A stretch of 64,000 nt of DNA from Marinicella meishanensis (lineage in GTDB: Bacteria > Pseudomonadota > Gammaproteobacteria > Xanthomonadales > Marinicellaceae): NCBI RefSeq assembly GCF_019931145.1, contig NZ_JAIOUV010000005.1, forward strand, positions 248,001 to 312,000, written 5' to 3'. Below the pieces are notes generated by a model. It was given only the letters and a program-made list of their open reading frames with translations, was not told the origin of the DNA and searched no databases. Position numbers and translations under genes: made by a program. Below, piece after piece: positions 51,322 through 60,782 of this stretch (positions are counted from its first letter, which is position 1; each line of letters opens with the position of its first letter).

Positions 51322-52356
51322 ATGATGAAAAAAACAAGTCAAATCTTCGCCTTGGGTGGCTGGCTGTTGTTGAGCGGCTGCGGCCCCGACACCCCCGAAA
51401 TCCAAATCTTTTCTGGCTTTGCCCAAGGCACCACCTACAGCGTCAGCTTTTGGACCGAACAACCGGTGGACGGTACCCACTTGGCACAGATGCTGGATGA
51501 CGAGTTGCAACGCATTGACCAAGTGATGTCCAATTACCGTTCTGATTCGGTGATTGAAGATTTCAACCGCAGCCCCGCAGGTACCGTGCTGCATGATGAA
51601 ATCCAACAATTGATGCAGCAAGGCCTGCAAGTCCACCAAGCCACCCAAGGTTGCTATGACCCCACCAGTTTGCCTTTGTTTGAATTGTGGGGCTTTGCCG
51701 ATCGCCAATTGACCATTCCCACAACACACGATTTGAGTCAGACTTTGTCAGTGGTGGGCTTGGACCGCCTGCCGCTTGATCAGACCATCACCACCCAGGT
51801 CGACCCCCCGGTGCACCTGGATTTGTCCTCCATTGGCCAAGGCTATGCGGTGGCCCAGCTGGCCCAGATACTCCAAGAGCATGGCATCGAACATCATTTG
51901 GTGGAAATTGGAGGTGAGATGATGGCCACTGGACACAAACCCGACCAACAACCCTGGCGCATTGGCGTCGAAAAACCAATCGTTGGCAGCCACCAGATCA
52001 ACGCCATCATTGCCGTCAATGGCACACAGCCCACGGCGGTGATGACCTCAGGCACATACCGGCATTATCATGACCAAGACGGCACCCGTTACAGCCACAT
52101 CATCGATCCCCGCAATGGCCGTCCGGTGACCCACCAAACGGTGGCGGTGACCGTGTTGATGGCCGATGCCACCCTGGCCGACGCCTGGTCTACCGGATTG
52201 TTGTGTTTGGGGGCCGAAGCCGGGATGGCGGCGGCTGAGACGCATGGGATCGCGGCGGTGTTTTTCGGTTTGACCGAGGCGGGCGAATTACACCAACAAT
52301 TGAGTCCGGCAGCCAGTCAAGACCAGAGCGGTTGGCGCATTCAATTCATCGATTGA
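51322..52356 (+). CDS. apbE: FAD:protein FMN transferase ApbE (lipoprotein)
   Basis: The 344-residue protein attaches FMN from FAD to threonine in target proteins such as NqrB and NqrC. It has a lipoprotein signal peptide ending LLLSGC. Then follow FSGFAQGTTYSVSF, DLSSIGQGYAVAQL, TSGTYRHYH, YSHIIDPRNGRPV and the metal site LADAWSTGLLCLG with its Asp and Thr. The usual KGYAVD signature reads QGYAVA here, so Lys and Asp are replaced. The start is ATG 51322 or 51325; no clear ribosome-binding site is seen. It converges with the nqr operon, whose products it should flavinylate. Confidence 0.92.
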   Translation: MMKKTSQIFALGGWLLLSGCGPDTPEIQIFSGFAQGTTYSVSFWTEQPVDGTHLAQMLDDELQRIDQVMSNYRSDSVIEDFNRSPAGTVLHDEIQQLMQQGLQVHQATQGCYDPTSLPLFELWGFADRQLTIPTTHDLSQTLSVVGLDRLPLDQTITTQVDPPVHLDLSSIGQGYAVAQLAQILQEHGIEHHLVEIGGEMMATGHKPDQQPWRIGVEKPIVGSHQINAIIAVNGTQPTAVMTSGTYRHYHDQDGTRYSHIIDPRNGRPVTHQTVAVTVLMADATLADAWSTGLLCLGAEAGMAAAETHGIAAVFFGLTEAGELHQQLSPAASQDQSGWRIQFID

Positions 52357-52399
52357 CACCACAACAACTGGATCAATCAGCAGTTGGTTCGAAGGCGGC

Positions 52400-52594
52400 T
52401 TATTTTTGATGCAAACGCACGCCGCCTCGGCGACGGCGATCACAGGGGTTATCACAATCGCAGGCTTTGTCCATGCCCACTTGGCCCAATCCGCCACAAC
52501 TGCCTGAGATGGGTTTGCGCTTGAACATCACCCCAATCGCCATCAAGGCGATCATGCTGAGAATCATGCCAAATATCACCAAGAAAGTGATCAT
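52400..52594 (-). CDS. nqrM: Na+-NQR maturation factor NqrM
   Basis: The 64-residue protein has one N-terminal membrane helix (about 3-24) followed by SGSCGGLGQVGMDKACDC and DNPCDRRRR, the cysteine pattern of NqrM (DUF539). NqrM is needed to build the intramembrane Fe-S site of Na+-NQR between NqrD and NqrE. It follows nqrF after 52 bases, as in Vibrio. Downstream, a 6-bp hairpin (52365-52370 with 52381-52386) lies between it and apbE. Confidence 0.94.
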   Translation of the reverse strand: MITFLVIFGMILSMIALMAIGVMFKRKPISGSCGGLGQVGMDKACDCDNPCDRRRRGGVRLHQK

Positions 52595-52646
52595 GACCCT
52601 CTCCCCAATTCATGCCGTTTGGATTCGATCTGCATGGACATACCCA

Positions 52647-53867
52647 TCATCCGCCAAAATCATCCAACAAGATGTTGTCTTCTTCCACACCCAAATCTTC
52701 CAGCATGTTGATGACCGATTTGTTCATGATCGGTGGTCCACACATATAGAACTCACAATCTTCCGGTGCCGGGTGGTTTTTCAAATGATTTTCATAAACC
52801 ACGTTGTGGATGAAGCCGGTGTAGCCATCCCAATCGTCTTCAGGTTGGGGGTCTGACAAGGCCACATGCCAAGTGAAGTTATCAAACTCTTCGGCCAAGG
52901 AGTCAAAATCTTCTACGTAGAACATTTCTTTCTTGGACCGGGCACCATACCAAAAGGTGATTTTGCGGTCAGAACCGAGGCGTTTGAGTTGATCAAAGAT
53001 GTGTGAGCGCATGGGCGCCATGCCGGCACCGCCACCAATGAACACCATTTCTGCTTCGGTTTCTTTGGCGAAAAACTCACCAAATGGACCGGAAATGGTT
53101 ACTTTGTCACCGGGTTTCAGGCTCCAAATGTAACTGGACATGATGCCAGGTGGGACATTGGGGTGATTGGGCGGTGGTGAAGCGATCCGCACATTGAGCA
53201 TGATGATGCCTTTTTCCTCGGGGTAATTGGCCATGGAATAAGCCCGCATGCAAGGCTCCGCATTGACCGAGCGGTGGTCGAAGATTTTAAAGCGGTTCCA
53301 ATCGCCATGGTATTCTTCTGGAATGTCAAAATCCTTGTATTGAATGTCGTAAGGCGGGCATTCAATTTGGATGTAACCCCCGGCCCGAAATGGCACCGAT
53401 TCACCGTCAGGTATCTGTAGTTTCAATTCTTTGATGAACGTGGCCTTGTTGTCATTGGAGATGACCGTGCATTCCCACTTCTTCACCCCGAACACCTCTT
53501 CAGGGATTTCAATTTTCATGTCTTGCTTAACGGCCACCTGACAAGACAACCGTTCGCCACAACGGGCTTGGCGTTTGGTGATGTGGCTTTCTTCGGTGGG
53601 CAAGATGTCACCGCCGCCTTCAAACACTTTGACCTTGCACTGACCACAAGTGCCACCGCCGCCACAAGCCGAAGGGATGAACAAGCCTTGATCGGCCAAG
53701 GAACCCAACAGTTTGCCCCCAGCCGGCATGGCCAAGTCCTTTTCACCGTTGACGTTGACGGTCACATCACCGGTGTTGACCAATTGCTTGCGAGCCAGCA
53801 GAATGATGCCCACCAAGGTGGTCACGATCAACAAAAACAAGCCCACTGCATAAAATAACGTTGTCAT
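52647..53867 (-). CDS. nqrF: Na+-translocating NADH-quinone reductase subunit F
   Basis: The 406-residue subunit takes electrons from NADH. An N-terminal membrane helix is followed by a 2Fe-2S ferredoxin domain with Cys68, 74, 77 and 109 ([12 protein letters not shown] and RLSCQ). The FAD domain has [12 protein letters not shown], and the NADH domain has [15 protein letters not shown] and [13 protein letters not shown] 53867 is the start (AAGGAG six bases upstream); the codon before it is TTG. Confidence 0.97.
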   Translation of the reverse strand: MTTLFYAVGLFLLIVTTLVGIILLARKQLVNTGDVTVNVNGEKDLAMPAGGKLLGSLADQGLFIPSACGGGGTCGQCKVKVFEGGGDILPTEESHITKRQARCGERLSCQVAVKQDMKIEIPEEVFGVKKWECTVISNDNKATFIKELKLQIPDGESVPFRAGGYIQIECPPYDIQYKDFDIPEEYHGDWNRFKIFDHRSVNAEPCMRAYSMANYPEEKGIIMLNVRIASPPPNHPNVPPGIMSSYIWSLKPGDKVTISGPFGEFFAKETEAEMVFIGGGAGMAPMRSHIFDQLKRLGSDRKITFWYGARSKKEMFYVEDFDSLAEEFDNFTWHVALSDPQPEDDWDGYTGFIHNVVYENHLKNHPAPEDCEFYMCGPPIMNKSVINMLEDLGVEEDNILLDDFGG

Positions 53868-53878
53868 CAATCACTCCT

Positions 53879-54490
53879 TTACAGAGAAATACCGGAAAAA
53901 GAACTGAACCCCAGGGCCATCAGTCCAGAAATAATGAACGTGATTCCCAAGCCTTCGAGGCCTTTGGGAATGTCGGCATATTTGAGCTTTTCGCGGATGC
54001 CGGCAATGGCCACCAAAGCCAATGACCAGCCAAAGCCCGAGCCCAGACCAAACACCACCGATTCTGGGAAATTCAAATCCCGCTCAACCATCAGCAAGGT
54101 GCCACCCAAAATGGCACAGTTCACAGTAATCAATGGCAAAAAGATCCCCAAAGCGTTGTACAGTGGCGGGAAGAACTTGTCCAACACCATTTCCAAGATT
54201 TGCACAATCGCCGCAATCACCCCGATGTAGACCACCAAGCCAATGAACGACAAATCAATGTCAACGCCCAATATCTGCCACAAGGCAGCGCCCTCCTTCA
54301 GGAAAAAGCCGTTGATCAGGTTGTTGACCGGCACCGTGATGGTCTGTACCACAATCACAGCAATGCCCAAGCCGATGGCGGTTTCGACCTTCTTTGAGAC
54401 CGCCAAAAAAGTACACATGCCGAGAAAGAAGGCCAAGGCCATGTTCTCGACAAAAACCGCTTTGACAAATATATTCAGATAATATTCCAT
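53879..54490 (-). CDS. nqrE: Na+-translocating NADH-quinone reductase subunit E
   Basis: The 203-residue membrane subunit has six helices in an inverted repeat shared with NqrD. The two cysteines [15 protein letters not shown] and [10 protein letters not shown] help hold the Fe-S centre inside the membrane. It lies 11 bases before the nqrF start codon. Confidence 0.97.
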   Translation of the reverse strand: MEYYLNIFVKAVFVENMALAFFLGMCTFLAVSKKVETAIGLGIAVIVVQTITVPVNNLINGFFLKEGAALWQILGVDIDLSFIGLVVYIGVIAAIVQILEMVLDKFFPPLYNALGIFLPLITVNCAILGGTLLMVERDLNFPESVVFGLGSGFGWSLALVAIAGIREKLKYADIPKGLEGLGITFIISGLMALGFSSFSGISL

Positions 54491-54507
54491 CGCACCATCT
54501 CCCCTGC

Positions 54508-55188
54508 TCAGTGTCCGTGTGTACTGTATAACGGTTTGGCTGAGTCGGCTTCGACGAAGCTGGGTGCTTCTTCTTGTTCAGGCTGGTAAGCCCGAATGGC
54601 CCAAATCAACAAACCAATGATGAAGAAAGATGAAGGCGGCAGCAGCATCAGCCCATTGGGAATGTACCACCCGCCATCGGCCTGAGTTTGCAACACCGTC
54701 ATGCCAAACCATGTGCCTGAACCGAACACCTCGCGGATGGTGGCCACCATCAACAACATGGCCGAATAGCCCAAACCATTGCCCAAGCCATCAATGAATG
54801 AAGGCAAGGGCGGGGTTTTCATGGCCACCGCTTCGGCCCGTCCCATGACGATGCAGTTGGTGATGATCAAGCCGACAAACACCGCCAATTGCTTGGCCAC
54901 ATCGGGGAAAAAAGCCCGCAACAATTGATCCACAATGATCACCAATGAAGCGATGATGACCATTTGCACAATGATCCGAATGCTGCTTGGGATGACATTC
55001 CTGATCATGGAAATGAACAGGTTGGAACAGGCCACCACAGCGGTCAGTGACACCGACATCAAGGCCGCGGTTTCCATTTTGCTGGTGACCGCCAAGGCGG
55101 AACAAATGCCCAAGATTTGTAGACCAATTGGGTTGTTGGCCAATATCGGGTCAAGTAAGGTTGCTTTGAGTGATTTCTTTTCTGCCAT
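54508..55188 (-). CDS. nqrD: Na+-translocating NADH-quinone reductase subunit D
   Basis: The 226-residue six-helix subunit pairs with NqrE around the intramembrane Fe-S centre; its cysteines are in [16 protein letters not shown] and [14 protein letters not shown]. The C-terminus extends about 25 polar residues past the last helix. It lies 17 bases before nqrE. Confidence 0.97.
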   Translation of the reverse strand: MAEKKSLKATLLDPILANNPIGLQILGICSALAVTSKMETAALMSVSLTAVVACSNLFISMIRNVIPSSIRIIVQMVIIASLVIIVDQLLRAFFPDVAKQLAVFVGLIITNCIVMGRAEAVAMKTPPLPSFIDGLGNGLGYSAMLLMVATIREVFGSGTWFGMTVLQTQADGGWYIPNGLMLLPPSSFFIIGLLIWAIRAYQPEQEEAPSFVEADSAKPLYSTHGH

Positions 55189-55197
55189 GACAGTTTC

Positions 55198-55965
55198 CTA
55201 TTCTTGTGACGCCAATTGGCTCAAATAAGGTCCGTAACCACGTTCGCCGAGCCAAAAATTGATGGTCGCCTCAACGCCCCGGCTGGTCAACGTGGCACCG
55301 GCCAAGGTGTCCACTTGGTGTTCAGCCACGTCTGGATTTGGACTGATGGCTTTGACCAAACGCATTTGTGGTATGTTGTTTTCATCGTATGGTTGCTTGC
55401 CAACCCAGGTGGCCTGCCAACTGGGGTTGGCAATTTCGGCACCGAGTCCCGGGGTTTCTTTGTGCTCATAGAAAGTCAGGCCTTCGATGGTCTGACCGTC
55501 TTTGTTCATGGCCAAAAAGCCATACATGGTGCCCCACAAGCCATAACCCCGAATCGGCAGAATCACTTTTTCGATGCCCGCCTCACCCTTCAGCTGATAA
55601 ACCAACGCGTGGTTGGCGATGTAGCCGATTTTGGCAGGATCATCGTCCAGCGACTGCCCTGTGCTGGCGTCTTTGGCCGCTTTCACTGCATCGAAGGTGT
55701 TCACATCAATGTCATTCGCTGGCTGCCCAGAAGGAATGGCAATGGCGGCGACTTCAATGTTGTCTTTGAACAAGGCCTCAATGTCACCACCGTCTTGGTA
55801 GATGCCAGCCGCCATCAGGATGTTTTTCTTCTTTTCCTTGGCGGCATTGACTTCCTGAATGGGTTTGAGGCCGATGGCTGCCACCGACACCAAGGTGGCA
55901 CAGACCAAACTCAGGACAATGGCCACGGTGACGACGAAACCAGTGGATTCTTTATTTCTTGGCAT
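55198..55965 (-). CDS. nqrC: Na+-translocating NADH-quinone reductase subunit C
   Basis: The 255-residue subunit has one N-terminal helix and a periplasmic domain that carries covalent FMN. The acceptor is Thr225 in [11 protein letters not shown]; the usual ApbE site is Dxx(S/T)GAT, so Ala stands where Ser or Thr is common. ATG 55965 (MPRNKESTG) is chosen because the longer frame lies within nqrB. It overlaps nqrB by 14 bases. Confidence 0.95.
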   Translation of the reverse strand: MPRNKESTGFVVTVAIVLSLVCATLVSVAAIGLKPIQEVNAAKEKKKNILMAAGIYQDGGDIEALFKDNIEVAAIAIPSGQPANDIDVNTFDAVKAAKDASTGQSLDDDPAKIGYIANHALVYQLKGEAGIEKVILPIRGYGLWGTMYGFLAMNKDGQTIEGLTFYEHKETPGLGAEIANPSWQATWVGKQPYDENNIPQMRLVKAISPNPDVAEHQVDTLAGATLTSRGVEATINFWLGERGYGPYLSQLASQE

Positions 55966-57109
55966 AGCGGATCTCCCGGCGTTTGACGTTGGCTTTGACC
56001 ACAAAGTAATCGATGATGGGGGCAAACATGTTGCAGAACAAAATGGCCAACATGATGCCTTCAGGAAAGGCGGGGTTGATGACCCGGATCAAGACCGTCA
56101 TGACCCCAATCAAAATGCCAAAAATCCAGCGGCCTTTGTTGGTCACCGAAGCGGTCACCGGATCGGTGGCCATGAATACCATGCCAAAGGCAAATCCACC
56201 CAAGACCAAATGCCATTCAGGTTCCATGTTCATCATTGGGTTGGTATCTGAGCCGATCCAGTTGAACAACAAGGCGGTGCCGACCATGCCCAACAACACC
56301 CCCAGCATGATGCGCCAGGAGGCGATGCCGGTGTAAATCAAGAACACCGCGCCCAACAAAATGGCCAGAGTTGAGGTTTCACCGATGGAGCCAGGAATGA
56401 AGCCCATGAAGGCGTCGTACCAACTGAATTGGGACTCCATGACCGCCAAGCCTTCATTGGGCGCCACACCCAATGGCGTGGCTCGGGTGACCCCATCCAG
56501 CACCCACACTTGATCGCCAGACATTTGCGCCGGATAGGCAAAATACAAGAATGCCCTGCCCGCCAAGGCCGGGTTGACGAAATTTCGCCCGGTACCACCA
56601 AACACCTCTTTGGCGATCACCACACCGAACGAAATGCCCAGAGCGGCCTGCCACAAAGGGATGTCGGGTGGCGCAATGAGCGCAAACAACACGGAGGTGA
56701 CGAAAAAGCCCTCATTGATTTCATGGCCCCTGACAGAGGCAAAGATCACCTCCCAAAAGCCACCCACAATGAACACCGTCAAATAGACCGGCAAAAAGGA
56801 TTCAAAGAATCCAGTGAAAAAGTTGGCCATGATGCCTGCATCCACCCCGTTGGCTTGTAAACCCACGTTGTATGAACCCACGAAGATGGCTGGAAAGGTG
56901 GCCAGGTAGACAAAAATCATCACCCGCTTCAGATCCAAGGCATCACGCACGTGCGAAGCACGCTTTGATACGTAGCCTGGGGTGTAAAAAATGGTGGCCG
57001 CCGCTTCGTACAAGGCATAAAACGACTTGAATTTGCCTTCGCCCACGAAGTGGTGTTCGATTTTTTCAAAAAAGTTTTGTTTTTTCGGTGGTTTGTTGTG
57101 TTCACTCAT
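55952..57109 (-). CDS. nqrB: Na+-translocating NADH-quinone reductase subunit B
   Basis: The 385-residue membrane subunit carries covalent FMN and forms the main Na+ path. The FMN acceptor is Thr211 in [11 protein letters not shown]; the usual GAT is RAT here. [20 protein letters not shown] and [16 protein letters not shown] are family hallmarks. It starts 3 bases after nqrA. Confidence 0.96.
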   Translation of the reverse strand: MSEHNKPPKKQNFFEKIEHHFVGEGKFKSFYALYEAAATIFYTPGYVSKRASHVRDALDLKRVMIFVYLATFPAIFVGSYNVGLQANGVDAGIMANFFTGFFESFLPVYLTVFIVGGFWEVIFASVRGHEINEGFFVTSVLFALIAPPDIPLWQAALGISFGVVIAKEVFGGTGRNFVNPALAGRAFLYFAYPAQMSGDQVWVLDGVTRATPLGVAPNEGLAVMESQFSWYDAFMGFIPGSIGETSTLAILLGAVFLIYTGIASWRIMLGVLLGMVGTALLFNWIGSDTNPMMNMEPEWHLVLGGFAFGMVFMATDPVTASVTNKGRWIFGILIGVMTVLIRVINPAFPEGIMLAILFCNMFAPIIDYFVVKANVKRREIRYAKK

Positions 57110-57112
57110 CGA

Positions 57113-58444
57113 TCAACCCTCCCGTTCAATTTTGTCGAGGTTTTCGCGCAGAATCGCGCCAAACTCATATTTGGATGGACACACAAAAGTGCACAACGCC
57201 AAGTCTTCCTCATCCAATTCCAACACACCCAACTCCTGAGCCGCATCGGTGTCTTTCATGATGATGGCTTTGAGCAGCAAGGTCGGCAGGATGTCCAAAG
57301 GCATGACCCGCTCATAAACGCCGATGGGCACCATGGAACGGGGGGAACCGCCCGAAGAGGTGGTCAGCTTTTGTAATTTCTGGGTGATGCCACCAATGAA
57401 GGCATTGGTGACACTGAATTTGTTGCTGCCTGGCATCAGCCAACCAATCAACTCTTTGCGGTGGCCTTCTTCCAAGATCGCCACTTGCAAGGCATATTTG
57501 CCCAGATATTCGGTGCCTTCAACCACAAAGGAACCATTGAGCACGTTGCCATTGATCACCCTTTTGTCAGGACTCAAAGCCTGGTCTTCCAGCAACTCCT
57601 GCAGACACGCACCGACATCGGTCTTTACCAACTTGGGCTTGGCTGCGGCCGGGCCGGTGACGCCAATGATGCGGGTCAAATCCAATTGGCCAGTTTGCAG
57701 CAATCGACCAATGGCCATCACATCTTGATAATGCAAGTGCCACACGGTTTTGCTGGCATTCACCGGATCCAGGTAATGGATGTGGGTGCCCACCAATCCA
57801 GCCGGATGCACTCCACCAAACTCAACGGTCTCAACGCCCTGGCCAGTGGCCACCTGCAAACCAGTGTCAGCAGCCGTGCACAGGTAAGTGGTGCCCTCGG
57901 TCAAACGACTGACGGCTTGTAAACCCACCTCAAAAGCCTGGCGATCAGATTCAATCACATGCACCGGATCGATGGCCAATGGATTGGTGTCAACGGCGGT
58001 CACAAACACGCTGTTGGGCGTGCTGTCGATGGCGGGTATTTTGCTGTAAGGACGGGTTCTGAATGACGTCCACAGTCCGGATTCAACCAACAGATCCACC
58101 AGCTCTTCACGGGCACAATTGTTCAGGTCAGGCGTTGCAAAAGTCTCAGCGGCATCGCCTTGGCGTGCGATCACCACCGACAACAGCATTCGCTTGTCTC
58201 CGCGATTCACCGCCACCACTTCACCGGCGATGGGCGCGGTGAAATAAACCCCTGGGTTTTTCTTGTCTTCGAACAATTTTTGCCCACGCTTGACGGCATC
58301 ACCCTCCTGCACCAGCATGGTGGGTTTCATGCCCAAGTAATCAGGTCCCAGCACCGCCACTTGTTGCGTTCTGTGCTCAACCACATCGCCAGTCGCGGCC
58401 CCAGTGATTGGAATGTTCAATCCTTTCTTTATCTTATACATCAT
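57113..58444 (-). CDS. nqrA: Na+-translocating NADH-quinone reductase subunit A
   Basis: The 443-residue cytoplasmic subunit is linked to ubiquinone reduction. The N-terminus IKKGLNIPITGAA, GGVHPAGLVGTHIHYLDPV and YEFGAILRENLDKIEREG are typical. It opens the nqr operon (nqrA-B-C-D-E-F-M). The start is 58444 or ATG 58441, with only a weak AAAG upstream. Confidence 0.97.
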   Translation of the reverse strand: MMYKIKKGLNIPITGAATGDVVEHRTQQVAVLGPDYLGMKPTMLVQEGDAVKRGQKLFEDKKNPGVYFTAPIAGEVVAVNRGDKRMLLSVVIARQGDAAETFATPDLNNCAREELVDLLVESGLWTSFRTRPYSKIPAIDSTPNSVFVTAVDTNPLAIDPVHVIESDRQAFEVGLQAVSRLTEGTTYLCTAADTGLQVATGQGVETVEFGGVHPAGLVGTHIHYLDPVNASKTVWHLHYQDVMAIGRLLQTGQLDLTRIIGVTGPAAAKPKLVKTDVGACLQELLEDQALSPDKRVINGNVLNGSFVVEGTEYLGKYALQVAILEEGHRKELIGWLMPGSNKFSVTNAFIGGITQKLQKLTTSSGGSPRSMVPIGVYERVMPLDILPTLLLKAIIMKDTDAAQELGVLELDEEDLALCTFVCPSKYEFGAILRENLDKIEREG

Positions 58445-58850
58445 GCTTTATTTATGCGGCGCCAGTGGTCCGCAGCCCATTCAGTTAGTCCATTGCTCAC
58501 AGGTTTGTCGTGTGGCAACAGCGGATCAAATTTCGATGCATTTTTGTGCCACAAACACCCGTGGTCTCAACCAAACAGACCCCCCACAGGATATGATACA
58601 GATGAAAGTGAATTATGGCTCTGAAAAATGCGCGCGTATTTTACCATGAAAAACAATCAAAGATAACACACAGAGTGCTTCAGATGGCATTTTTTTGGTC
58701 TGTTTCCAGCCCCTGTTGACCGGACGCTGTCTGGCACCATCCTGGCAGCCAGATTACTGACCAATTGGGACCAATAACAGAACCAAAATCAGGGACCCAA
58801 TTGGAACCAGCAATGCCGGTATCATGTGTTGCTGTGCTGGCGCGGTGTGG
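58445..58850 (-). promoter_or_regulatory. Gap between nqrA and the phosphatase gene: likely nqr promoter and an inverted repeat
   Basis: These 406 bases contain no gene I can support. On the minus strand TGGTAAAAT (58645-58637) resembles an extended -10 element and could start the nqr operon with a leader of about 180 bases, with only a weak -35 (TTATCT). A 9-bp inverted repeat, CCAATTGGG at 58761-58769 and CCCAATTGG at 58796-58804, lies after the phosphatase stop. It has no U tract. Confidence 0.3.
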
Positions 58851-59327
58851 TCAGGCTTCATGGGCAGCGTTGACATGGTCCAACAGACCCAAGCTGGCAT
58901 CTTCCAACAAATCCAACACCAACTCAAAACCATCGCCACCGCCATAATAAGGATCAGGCACTTCGGTCTGTGCGGACTGCTTGGCAAAATCCATCATGCC
59001 ATGCACTTTGCTGTGATTGGCCGTCGGAAACATGGCCACCAATGAGTCCCGGTTGTCCTGATCCATCACCACCAACCAATCAAACCGATCATAATCCTCT
59101 GGCACCACTTGACGTGCCCGCAAATGGGCCATTTCGATACCGCGGTTGCGCGCGGCCCGCATCGATCGCCGATCAGGCGGTGAACCAACGTGGTAGGAGT
59201 GGGTTCCGGCCGAGTCAATCTCAAACTCATGATCTAAGCCCCGTTGTTTGACCAACTGTGTGAACACCGCCTCGGCTGAGGGTGAGCGGCAAATATTGCC
59301 CATACAAACAAACAAAACTTTTTTCAT
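58851..59327 (-). CDS. Low-molecular-weight protein-tyrosine phosphatase
   Basis: The 158-residue enzyme hydrolyses phosphotyrosine. The P-loop is VCMGNICRSP (Cys8, Arg14), and the general acid Asp lies in EVPDPYYGG. DSAGTHSYHVGSPPDRRS is also typical. ATG 59327 directly precedes the catalytic strand; ATGs at 59336 and 59351 are possible alternatives, and no spacing is ideal (GGAG only three bases before 59327). It is divergent from the PPK2 gene. No tyrosine kinase or capsule cluster is nearby, so substrate is unknown. Confidence 0.93.
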   Translation of the reverse strand: MKKVLFVCMGNICRSPSAEAVFTQLVKQRGLDHEFEIDSAGTHSYHVGSPPDRRSMRAARNRGIEMAHLRARQVVPEDYDRFDWLVVMDQDNRDSLVAMFPTANHSKVHGMMDFAKQSAQTEVPDPYYGGGDGFELVLDLLEDASLGLLDHVNAAHEA

Positions 59328-59396
59328 GTTCTCCATTTTCCGATCACTCATAATTGTTTATGATGTTAACCACCACAGCAGTCACCGTGTTCAATT

Positions 59397-60248
59397 ATGC
59401 CAAAAACCAAAGTATTTAAACACCTCAATTCCACCCGCCCCACCCAACAACAAGCCAATGACTTTGTCCACACCAATCAAATCGACCTGAAAAAAAATGC
59501 CAAACTCATCGGCCGCCACCAGGAGGCATTGAAAGCCGAAGGCCAACAGGCTGTGCTGTTTATTTTTCAAGCATTGGACGCCGCCGGCAAGGACAGCACC
59601 ATTCGCAATGTCTTTAAGCAATGCGACCCGGCAGATTTCAAGGTGGCTTCATTCAAGTCCCCCAGCAAGTTGGAAGCCGCCCATGATTTCATGTGGCGCT
59701 GTTATTCGCAGTTTCCGGCCAAAGGTCAAATGACGGTGTTCAATCGCAGCTATTATGAAGAAACCCTGATCGTCAAAGTCCATCCGGAATACCTCAAGGC
59801 CCAGGGCATCACCCAAAAACCCAACAAGGCGTTTTGGCAACAACGCTATGATTACATCAACCAAGTGGAAGCCCATTTGGTGGCCTCCGGGACCCGGGTG
59901 GTGAAATTTTTCCTGGATGTGGACCAAACCACCCAGCACCAACGCTTCATTCGACGTTATGCCACCCCGGAAAAACAATGGAAATTCAATGTCGGTGATT
60001 TGCGGGAAAGCCGCCAATGGGATGCCTACCAAAAGGCCTTCAAGACCATGCTGCAACAGACTTCCACCAAGGCCGCCCCCTGGTATGTGATCCCGGCCAA
60101 CGACAAACCGGTGATGCGGGCTTTGGTGTCAGAAATCGTCAAACAACAACTCAAGGGCATGGGCTGCCAATACCCCACTTTGCCGGCCTATGATGCCGAT
60201 GATTTGGCTTTGATTGACGAACTGGTCAAAAACCACCAACCGGATTGA
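59397..60248 (+). CDS. Polyphosphate kinase 2 family nucleotide phosphotransferase
   Basis: The 283-residue enzyme uses polyphosphate to phosphorylate nucleotides. Walker A is ALDAAGKDSTIR at about 59-70. The lid/Walker B region includes VFNRSYYEETLIVKVHPEYL, and RFIRRYATPEKQWKFNVGDL matches PPK2. The one-domain size fits class I or III PPK2; whether it acts on AMP or on diphosphates cannot be told. ATG 59397 lacks a clear ribosome-binding site. It converges with the ycgL group. Confidence 0.92.
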   Translation: MPKTKVFKHLNSTRPTQQQANDFVHTNQIDLKKNAKLIGRHQEALKAEGQQAVLFIFQALDAAGKDSTIRNVFKQCDPADFKVASFKSPSKLEAAHDFMWRCYSQFPAKGQMTVFNRSYYEETLIVKVHPEYLKAQGITQKPNKAFWQQRYDYINQVEAHLVASGTRVVKFFLDVDQTTQHQRFIRRYATPEKQWKFNVGDLRESRQWDAYQKAFKTMLQQTSTKAAPWYVIPANDKPVMRALVSEIVKQQLKGMGCQYPTLPAYDADDLALIDELVKNHQPD

Positions 60249-60249
60249 T

Positions 60250-60312
60250 TCAGGGGTATTGTTTGCGCAAGAGCAGGCGTTTGACGCCGCACAATGGGCA
60301 GGCCCGGGTCAC
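60250..60312 (-). CDS. Possible 20-residue CxxC micro-ORF after ycgL
   Basis: A GTG that overlaps the ycgL stop (GTGA) opens a 20-codon frame containing ACPLCGVKRLLLRKQYP. The CPLC motif resembles one half of a zinc ribbon, followed by a basic tail. It fills the gap between ycgL and the convergent PPK2 stop almost exactly. The overlap suggests coupled translation, but a frame this short can arise by chance, and no homologue is recalled with certainty. Confidence 0.35.
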   Translation of the reverse strand: MTRACPLCGVKRLLLRKQYP

Positions 60313-60575
60313 TTACGGCTGCCGTAGTGAATCACCCCTGCGTGGTTGCGTGGTGGCATTTGCAAATGATAACCTTGCTCCGCCAAATTGGTTTTGACGG
60401 TGTGGATGTCTTCAGTGGCCAGCTTGTCGCGTTCGTCCAAGTTCAACTGCATGACCTGTTGACAGCCACCGAGTAATTGTTGCAGGGCCGCTGGCACAGC
60501 TTCCCAGTCATGCGTATCGGCCAGATACAGGTAAACACCGGCTTTTTTATCAGAACGCCACACAGTACAATTCAT
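60309..60575 (-). CDS. ycgL: YcgL domain protein
   Basis: The 88-residue protein matches E. coli YcgL: CTVWRSDKKAGVYLYLAD, VPAALQQLLGG, LNLDERDKLATEDIHTVK and LAEQGYHLQMPP. The family has a small alpha/beta fold and no known function. ATG 60575 has GAGG seven bases upstream; the preceding codon is TTG. It follows the 47-residue cysteine protein by 9 bases and is probably in one operon with it. Confidence 0.92.
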   Translation of the reverse strand: MNCTVWRSDKKAGVYLYLADTHDWEAVPAALQQLLGGCQQVMQLNLDERDKLATEDIHTVKTNLAEQGYHLQMPPRNHAGVIHYGSRK

Positions 60576-60584
60576 CAACTGACC

Positions 60585-60728
60585 TCATTCATCCGCTGGG
60601 GTTTGCTTGGGAGAATTTTCTGGGTCCTTGGGTTTGGCTTGATTACCGATCACGGTTTTCAGCGGACACACTTTTAAGATGGGGCATTTTTCACAGCCTG
60701 CCACCAAGGCATATGGACATAAGGTCAT
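60585..60728 (-). CDS. 47-residue four-cysteine protein upstream of ycgL
   Basis: A short frame starts at ATG 60728, with GGGAG six bases upstream, and ends at TGA 60585. The sequence opens MTLCPYALVAGCEKCPILKV and continues CPLKTVIG, so cysteines lie at 4, 12, 15 and 21. The last 17 residues are polar and Pro-rich. The spacing suggests a bound metal or Fe-S cluster. Good ribosome-binding site, codon use like its neighbours and the 9-base gap to ycgL argue that it is real. I recall similar short cysteine proteins in other gammaproteobacteria, but not a named family. Confidence 0.7.
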   Translation of the reverse strand: MTLCPYALVAGCEKCPILKVCPLKTVIGNQAKPKDPENSPKQTPADE

Positions 60729-60782
60729 CAACAACTCCCATGAAAGACACAGAGCTGCTGATTTTACCTGATTTGCCCAGGT

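Noticed and set aside
52288-52497. 69-residue minus-strand frame overlapping nqrM
   Set aside because: Shadow frame; the nqrM frame has the full family cysteine pattern.
58754-58987. 77-residue minus-strand frame with a hydrophobic repeat (LVPIG) at its end
   Set aside because: It mostly overlaps the phosphatase gene in another frame, and the repeat comes from the CCAATTGG inverted repeat.
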